Source: an uncultured Bacteroidales bacterium
GTDB lineage: Bacteria > Bacteroidota > Bacteroidia > Bacteroidales > Paludibacteraceae
DNA length: 26,099 nt
Direction: 5' to 3'
NCBI GenBank assembly: GCA_900542355.1
Contig: UQNE01000025.1
Span: 1 to 26,099, forward strand
Both the position numbers and the translations under genes were made by a program. The notes under the pieces are model-generated. The model had not been told where the DNA came from. It saw only the letters and a list, made by a program, of their open reading frames with translations, and did not search any database. Positions 21,479 to 26,099 of this stretch are shown one piece after another (position 1 is the first letter of the stretch; each line of letters opens with the position of its first letter).

Positions 21479-22996
21479 GTGCCTCTTTGGTTACACATAC
21501 TGATAGGTGTCTTCGCTATCAATACCATTGTGGTGATAGTTATGGAGAACCGTCGCCCTACTGACACTTTAGCATGGGTGCTGCTCCTTCTCTTTGTGCC
21601 TGTCTTCGGTTTGGTTTTGTATTTCTTGGTGGGTACGCGCCCGGGAAAACATACGCTGATTCAGCAGACTGATTTGCAGAAACTTAAGGAATATATTGCT
21701 CCCGCCGCTGTTATGCCTACACCTAATGAGGAACCGTTAGCATCGCTCTTGTTGGCTAACAATGGTGCCTTGCTCACCGACAATAATCAGTTGCAGTTGT
21801 ACACCACTTTCAAGGCAATGGTAGAGCAACTGATGCAGGATATTGCCAATGCTAAACACCATATACACTTTCAGTTTTTTAAGTTTGAAGACGATGCCAT
21901 CGGGCGGCAAATCAGCGACTTGCTCATACAGAAAGCATTAGCGGGGGTAGAAGTGCGCGTCATCTACGATGCAGCAGCCAACTGGAGCGTACCCTTGAGT
22001 TTCTATCGCCGCTTGCGCAAGGGTGGGGTAGAGGTAGAGCCATTCAATAAGATTTTTCCATACCTCTCTTCGTTCTCTAATTATCGCAACCACCGTAAAG
22101 TGGTCGTCATCGATGCCCAAATAGGTTATATGGGTGGGATGAATATTGCTGAGCGTTATCTGACAGGTATTCGCACCGGTGTGTGGCGTGATACACATCT
22201 GCGCATTACGGGTGCTGCCGTAGGCGAATTGCAGATTGCCTTCTTATCCGATTGGCACTTCGCTACTCACCGCCTGCTCAATTCTCCCCGCTATTTCTGT
22301 GCCAAAAAAGAAGAAAAGAATGCGAAGGATTTTTCCCTATCCCTCGCAGAATCACATACCGTAGAAACACCTCTCATTAGGCAAAGCCTCGCCGAGGAGA
22401 ACAATCTTCATACCGACATACCTACACCGCCGAACGATACGCAAGGCATTAAGGTGCAGATTGTTACATCCAATCCTACTGACCCATGGCGGGTGATGAA
22501 TCAAGCACTGCCTTTGCTTATCATGCAGGCGCAACACTATGTTTGGTTGCAATCACCCTATTTTATTCCCACCGATTCCATACTCAATGCAATGTGTACA
22601 ATGGCTCTTGCCGGCAAGGATGTCCGCTTGATGATTCCCGCCAAAAGCGACCGAGGTATATTAGTTCCAAAAGCCACTTTCTCTTATCTCGACCGTATCT
22701 TGTCCGCAGGGGTGAAAGTCTATCTCTACGATGCGGGCTATATGCATGCTAAGACGGTGGTGGTAGATGACCATATCGCTAGTATCGGCAGCGTTAATAT
22801 CGACCCGCGCAGTATTAGTCTTTCCTTCGAGATTAATGCTTTTATCTATGATACCCGCATTGCCTGCCAACAACGCCGGCTCTTTGAGCAAGATATCCAA
22901 TCTGCACACCTTCTTAACCTCGAACACTGGCGCCAACGCTCCTTCTTCGAACGCTCCGCCGAGTCCTTCGCTCGCATCCTCGCACCCCTCTTCTAA
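21479..22996 (+). CDS. cls: Cardiolipin synthase-like phospholipase D family protein
   Basis: A membrane enzyme that condenses phosphatidylglycerol or related lipids into cardiolipin. The 505 residues are usual for bacterial Cls. Two N-terminal hydrophobic hairpin segments (ILIGVFAINTIVVIV and LAWVLLLLFVPVFGLVLYFLVG) precede two HKD sites: NHRKVVVID (204-212, His205, Lys207, Asp212) and MHAKTVVVD (422-430, His423, Lys425, Asp430), each followed by a GGMN or GSVN block. The start codon appears to be GTG at 21479, only 5 bases after the upstream stop, so translation is probably coupled. Residues about 275-325 are a variable, charged loop. Substrate choice between the types of Cls is not determined by the sequence. 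Confidence 0.88.
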   Translation: MPLWLHILIGVFAINTIVVIVMENRRPTDTLAWVLLLLFVPVFGLVLYFLVGTRPGKHTLIQQTDLQKLKEYIAPAAVMPTPNEEPLASLLLANNGALLTDNNQLQLYTTFKAMVEQLMQDIANAKHHIHFQFFKFEDDAIGRQISDLLIQKALAGVEVRVIYDAAANWSVPLSFYRRLRKGGVEVEPFNKIFPYLSSFSNYRNHRKVVVIDAQIGYMGGMNIAERYLTGIRTGVWRDTHLRITGAAVGELQIAFLSDWHFATHRLLNSPRYFCAKKEEKNAKDFSLSLAESHTVETPLIRQSLAEENNLHTDIPTPPNDTQGIKVQIVTSNPTDPWRVMNQALPLLIMQAQHYVWLQSPYFIPTDSILNAMCTMALAGKDVRLMIPAKSDRGILVPKATFSYLDRILSAGVKVYLYDAGYMHAKTVVVDDHIASIGSVNIDPRSISLSFEINAFIYDTRIACQQRRLFEQDIQSAHLLNLEHWRQRSFFERSAESFARILAPLF

Positions 22997-22997
22997 C

Positions 22998-23115
22998 GGC
23001 TTTCTCCATTTGGTCTCCATTAAAGCCATATAAAAATACCATTAAAACATAGTGGGACAGTTTTTTGTCCTCCGCTAATTGCAATTAATGGACGATTAAA
23101 CATACTTATTAATAG
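22998..23115 (-). repeat. Inverted copy of the long dispersed repeat at 4571-4740
   Basis: Read on the minus strand: ATGTTTAATCGT near 23104, then a GGAGGACAAAA block, then TTTAATGG with TTTTTATA and CTTTAATGGAG near 23047-23000, in the same order as at 4595-4740 but lacking the ~30-base CCCCAT hairpin insert. It follows the cls stop codon directly. Confidence 0.65.
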
Positions 23116-23170
23116 CCTTTTAGTGGTTCTTGATACATCCCCCAAGTTTATACTAAAAAACGGTTGCCGA

Positions 23171-24223
23171 TTATTTGCTCAAAAGACTTTCGTCATCATC
23201 CGAATGAGCCATTTGATTGCGTAGAACACACTCTTTACTTGTATTTGCATAACAATAAGTACAAAGATGACGACATGTATTGTACATACCAATATCTTTG
23301 CTTATCATACATCCACATACTTTGCGTTGCCCTTTGTCTTTCAGATTTTTATGGGTAATCGGGATTGGAGGAATGCTTCCAAATAGATCAGGAATAGGTA
23401 GTTCTCCTGTATGCAAAAAGTACACCAATTCTTTATCATCATGCCACAAATGCTCCATTAACTCCCCATCAATACAGCGATTATGCTCTATGCCATATCG
23501 CTCGTAATCAAATTGCTCTGCACAAGTGGCTAACTGAACATTCCAACCTTGGCTGTGCCATACATCTCGTATCTTGCATAGTCCCGAAATGATTTCCATT
23601 CGTTGTCCCTCCGTTGGTTCTGCCAGTTCAACAGTATCTCGTGTAAAGAAAGCCGTATCTTTAATGAGGTTGTTCTGCACTTTCTTATAGGTTTTGACAT
23701 CCGCAAAACTGAACACCAATTTATCGGTGCATCCCTTTAACAAGTTTCCTACACGCCATATTCTTGTAAGCAACTCCCGTGGCGGAGTGGTTGGCGTAAT
23801 TATAAGTGGGTCAAAACGCCATATCACTCGTTCTGTACCAACAAGAGTGGAAAGTCGCCTAAATGTGGCTACTCTCTCTTCAACGGTTGGTACATTGGGC
23901 TCTAAATGCTCTTTCTCGTAATCATTTAGGGTTACTTGAAAATAGTAGTGAATACCCCTTTTGTCCAATTCCGTAAGATACGGCACTAATGGTGCGGGAT
24001 TTTTTGTCCAAAAAACAACCACCTTTGTATTTTGAAAAGATATATACATAGGTTGCTGATTAAAAGGATTATACCACACACAATACCCCTCCATCAAACG
24101 ATTTATGAACCATTTCGCAAAGAACGCAGGAATGTCAGTAGATCGGCTTGCCGATATAATTACCGGTGCGACTGCATCCACTAACATTCCTTGTCGGTTT
24201 CGTATTTGTACTTTATCTGCCAT
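23171..24223 (-). CDS. DUF1848 family protein, putative Fe-S/radical-SAM-like
   Basis: A 350-residue cytoplasmic protein of DUF1848, a family without known function. Family-like N-terminal elements are ISASRSTDIPAFFAKWF (23-39), VVFWTKNPAPL (about 68-78) and ERVIWRFDPLIITPT, which look like strands of a TIM-type barrel. The C-terminus carries CGC (303-305), SKDIGMY, and TCRHLCTYCYAN with Cys317, Cys321 and Cys324 in a CxxxCxxC arrangement like the 4Fe-4S site of radical SAM enzymes, but at the wrong end of the protein. It lies 29 bases after an unrecognised 590-residue gene on the same strand. The two are probably co-transcribed. Catalysis is inferred only from the cysteine pattern. Confidence 0.82.
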   Translation of the reverse strand: MADKVQIRNRQGMLVDAVAPVIISASRSTDIPAFFAKWFINRLMEGYCVWYNPFNQQPMYISFQNTKVVVFWTKNPAPLVPYLTELDKRGIHYYFQVTLNDYEKEHLEPNVPTVEERVATFRRLSTLVGTERVIWRFDPLIITPTTPPRELLTRIWRVGNLLKGCTDKLVFSFADVKTYKKVQNNLIKDTAFFTRDTVELAEPTEGQRMEIISGLCKIRDVWHSQGWNVQLATCAEQFDYERYGIEHNRCIDGELMEHLWHDDKELVYFLHTGELPIPDLFGSIPPIPITHKNLKDKGQRKVCGCMISKDIGMYNTCRHLCTYCYANTSKECVLRNQMAHSDDDESLLSK

Positions 24224-24252
24224 ATATTATACTATGTGCAAAATATGTACCA

Positions 24253-26025
24253 CTATTTGTAGATTTCTTTCAATCGGTTGATTATAGCATCAATATCCAA
24301 TTTTGCATATATTTCTCTCTTCCATTGAGTTTTAGGATTAGAATCTCTTTTCTGCCACTCTATGTCGCTTTTATAATTTTCAATCACAGACCTGTTGTCA
24401 ATTGGAAATCTCTTTCGGTCTGCATAGCGTCCATGTAGATTTCTTCCATTATTAGTATCTTTGCGATTTTCATTATAATCATCTTGAAACCACTTTAGGT
24501 CTTTTCTAATCACATCTTGGCACTTTTGGGGAATAATATCCTTTATGCATTCAAAAGCATTAGCATCACAATAAAAAGGTGTGATAGTCGCTACAAAGTT
24601 GTTTCCTATACTCGAATCGGTTTCATTATGAGGAAATAGTATGGTTGTTTCTGTTGTTATAGAATCTTGTTTTGTCTTACCCTGTTCGTTTCCTTTCGAT
24701 GCTGTATTTTGTGCCTTTTGAGGCTTATAGTCGGATATAATCTTTCTCCAATTCTTTTGGAGAATATCACATTTTGTCTTGTCCCCTTTCACCTGTTTCC
24801 ATACATTGTCCAAGCGTTTGTACTCCTCCTCGTGAGATAAATCATTAGGAATCAGATCCAAATATGGTCGGAACTTTTCCGAGAGTTCAGGAGAGATTTT
24901 GTTCAATGCTGCAAAAATGGGAGCGTATCTATTATGCTCAATCTTGACCTTGCTATCATCGGTATTGAAAGTATTAGAAGTATCCAAATGTATGCCAAAC
25001 AGTTGTCCCCAGAACTCGGTATAGACCTCTGCTACATAGGAACGATTCGGACAGTTGATAATATAGTCCGTAAATGTACGATATAGGTCAGCGAAACCAC
25101 AAATGCAACCATACATGGCGAAAGGAATACGATAATCATATATTTTCTCTCGTTGCATTACCTGTAATAACTTCTCCCAACTATCACCGGCAAGCAACAC
25201 GAAAGCAATTGCGGATAATAGAACTCCGTTGAAGGATAACTTCTGACTATATATGCCATCAAATTGGTCTTGCAATATCTGTAGATATTTCTTTGCTGTA
25301 TCTGTTAATTTTTCATCCCCATATTTTTCAGTTGCTACTAATATGTCTGCTAAGATAGCCTCACGATGCGGGATGATATCTTTACCATATTCGGGTTTGG
25401 CAAAAACTTTAATCCATTCTATGAATAGATTTTTCGTATCTTGCTTGTCGAGGACTTTCAAACTTGTTATCCTTCCATCTTGCAAAACAATTTCGGACTC
25501 ATCCGGCTCTAAATACCGATGTTTAGAATCTGCAATATATTTTTCAAAGAATGCGACATCATCAATTTTTATAGGGCTCTTTTCTCCTTGGGATATAAAA
25601 TTTGCAAGATAAGCATGCACTCTATTAAATGCCCATAAGTCTTCGATACTATCTTTTGTGCAAGAAAGATAGGCACCTACATAGTACCCATATAACAGAC
25701 CTTTTAGTTTATTAATCAGAGTATCTTTGTTGATTTCATTTGACACTTCATTTTGTAGTACTACATCTTTTTCTTCTTGTACCGGTTTATACTGTTCGGA
25801 ATATGATTGTACAAGTAGTCTATTTTTGTACAATGGTAATAATTTCATTTCCAAAGCACTATCCGATAGGGATAACGCAATACGCTGATCATTCTCAGAG
25901 AAAAAGATAAATTGGGTATGCCACGGATCTAAATATAGAGTATGGTCAGAGTAGCAGATACCTTGTGTATATTGTGGAAATTGCTCTTCTGTCATAAAGG
26001 CTATTAACATAGGGTGGTCTTCCAC
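24253..26025 (-). CDS. Unrecognised 590-residue protein, first gene of a pair with DUF1848
   Basis: I do not recognise this family. No signal peptide or transmembrane segment is evident, so it is probably cytoplasmic. Residues 1-75 look like short beta strands (LIAFMTEEQ, FIFFSENDQRIALSL). From about 100 the protein is mainly helical, with a notable KLKGLLYGYYVGAYLS stretch (106-121). A low-complexity polar linker (about 440-480) is followed by a C-terminal part rich in Trp, Lys, Arg and Asp. The start is GTG at 26025 or ATG at 26010; the frame stays open a further nine codons upstream without a better start. The gene is conspicuously AT-rich (one sampled line about 32% GC against about 55% in galM), suggesting transfer. 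Context: followed closely by DUF1848. Confidence 0.6.
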   Translation of the reverse strand: MEDHPMLIAFMTEEQFPQYTQGICYSDHTLYLDPWHTQFIFFSENDQRIALSLSDSALEMKLLPLYKNRLLVQSYSEQYKPVQEEKDVVLQNEVSNEINKDTLINKLKGLLYGYYVGAYLSCTKDSIEDLWAFNRVHAYLANFISQGEKSPIKIDDVAFFEKYIADSKHRYLEPDESEIVLQDGRITSLKVLDKQDTKNLFIEWIKVFAKPEYGKDIIPHREAILADILVATEKYGDEKLTDTAKKYLQILQDQFDGIYSQKLSFNGVLLSAIAFVLLAGDSWEKLLQVMQREKIYDYRIPFAMYGCICGFADLYRTFTDYIINCPNRSYVAEVYTEFWGQLFGIHLDTSNTFNTDDSKVKIEHNRYAPIFAALNKISPELSEKFRPYLDLIPNDLSHEEEYKRLDNVWKQVKGDKTKCDILQKNWRKIISDYKPQKAQNTASKGNEQGKTKQDSITTETTILFPHNETDSSIGNNFVATITPFYCDANAFECIKDIIPQKCQDVIRKDLKWFQDDYNENRKDTNNGRNLHGRYADRKRFPIDNRSVIENYKSDIEWQKRDSNPKTQWKREIYAKLDIDAIINRLKEIYK

Positions 26026-26044
26026 ATCACTATCACTTCGTGAG

Positions 26045-26082
26045 AAAGAGGCTGTCTAACAAGTATGTTGGGCAGTCTCTTT
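26045..26082 (+). terminator. Strong 16-bp hairpin at the right edge
   Basis: AAAGAGGCTGTCTAAC (26045-26060) pairs over all 16 positions with GTTGGGCAGTCTCTTT (26067-26082) around a 6-base loop if three G-U pairs are allowed in the plus-strand RNA. On the minus strand those three become mismatches, so a rightward transcript is the better reading. The tail TTTGTTTAG is only moderately T-rich. GAGGCTGTCT-type sequences are common near Bacteroidota insertion-element ends, so this may be an element boundary. Confidence 0.5.
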
Positions 26083-26099
26083 GTTTAGTTGGAGAGTTT

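Noticed and set aside
23060..23085. GGGACAG, a T-run and GTCC after cls as a terminator
   Set aside because: The T-run is in the loop rather than after the stem, and the sequence is part of the dispersed repeat.
1..26099. tRNA or rRNA genes anywhere in the window
   Set aside because: I saw no cloverleaf-like sequence, TTCGAxTC-type T-arm or rRNA core segment on either strand by eye.

Overview
The window looks like a chromosomal segment from the order Bacteroidales (Bacteroidota). Several genes are preceded by the Bacteroidota-type promoter, a TTTG-like -33 box, about 20 bases, then TAnnTTTG, and Shine-Dalgarno sequences are mostly weak or absent. The gene families fit as well: the DUF6452/DUF6048 pair, a NagB-like/PIG-L fusion, a BtuB-like TonB-dependent receptor with a long basic N-terminal extension, and EttA. 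The short AT-rich repeats (units around GCATAATGCATAATGA) also fit. I cannot name a genus.

Layout, left to right. (1) 1-1678: an AT-rich primase-like replication protein of the kind carried by mobile elements, with a 10-bp tandem repeat over its start. (2) 1722-3073, minus strand: a DUF6452 lipoprotein and a DUF6048 exported protein from one promoter; the DUF6048 signal peptide is encoded by dispersed-repeat DNA. (3) 3253-7629, plus strand: a PLP aminotransferase with a clear promoter, a ProX-type tRNA-editing protein, a polysaccharide-deacetylase-like protein and a sugar-1-phosphate transferase overlapping it. (4) 7645-11912, minus strand: a complete transcription unit with promoter, NagB-like/PIG-L fusion, NahK-like sugar kinase, GalM and terminator, probably for (amino)sugar salvage. 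The deaminase half has lost catalytic residues. (5) 12297-14627, minus strand: TonB-dependent receptor with its own promoter and a leader containing duplicated blocks. (6) 14645-17550, minus strand: a type II restriction-modification operon (methylase first, endonuclease overlapping its end), preceded by a roughly 395-nt untranslated, highly structured leader and bracketed by two ~70-bp direct repeats. (7) 17563-19342, minus strand: EttA. (8) 19376-19571: an imperfect palindromic MITE-like element. (9) 19585-20489, minus strand: an AraC-family regulator with terminator, divergent from (10) 20739-22996, plus strand: a CDP-alcohol phosphatidyltransferase and a cardiolipin-synthase-like phospholipase D protein, a two-gene phospholipid operon. 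(11) 23171-26025, minus strand: a two-gene AT-rich operon with an unrecognised 590-residue protein followed by a DUF1848 protein carrying a C-terminal CxxxCxxC cluster.

The strongest candidates for undescribed biology are the structured RNA segment upstream of the methylase (16886-17284), the unknown/DUF1848 gene pair, the NagB-like fusion with a dead-looking deaminase site, and the dispersed repeats that supply start codons and a signal peptide. All coordinates, alignments and structures were worked out by eye; no database search or folding program was run.
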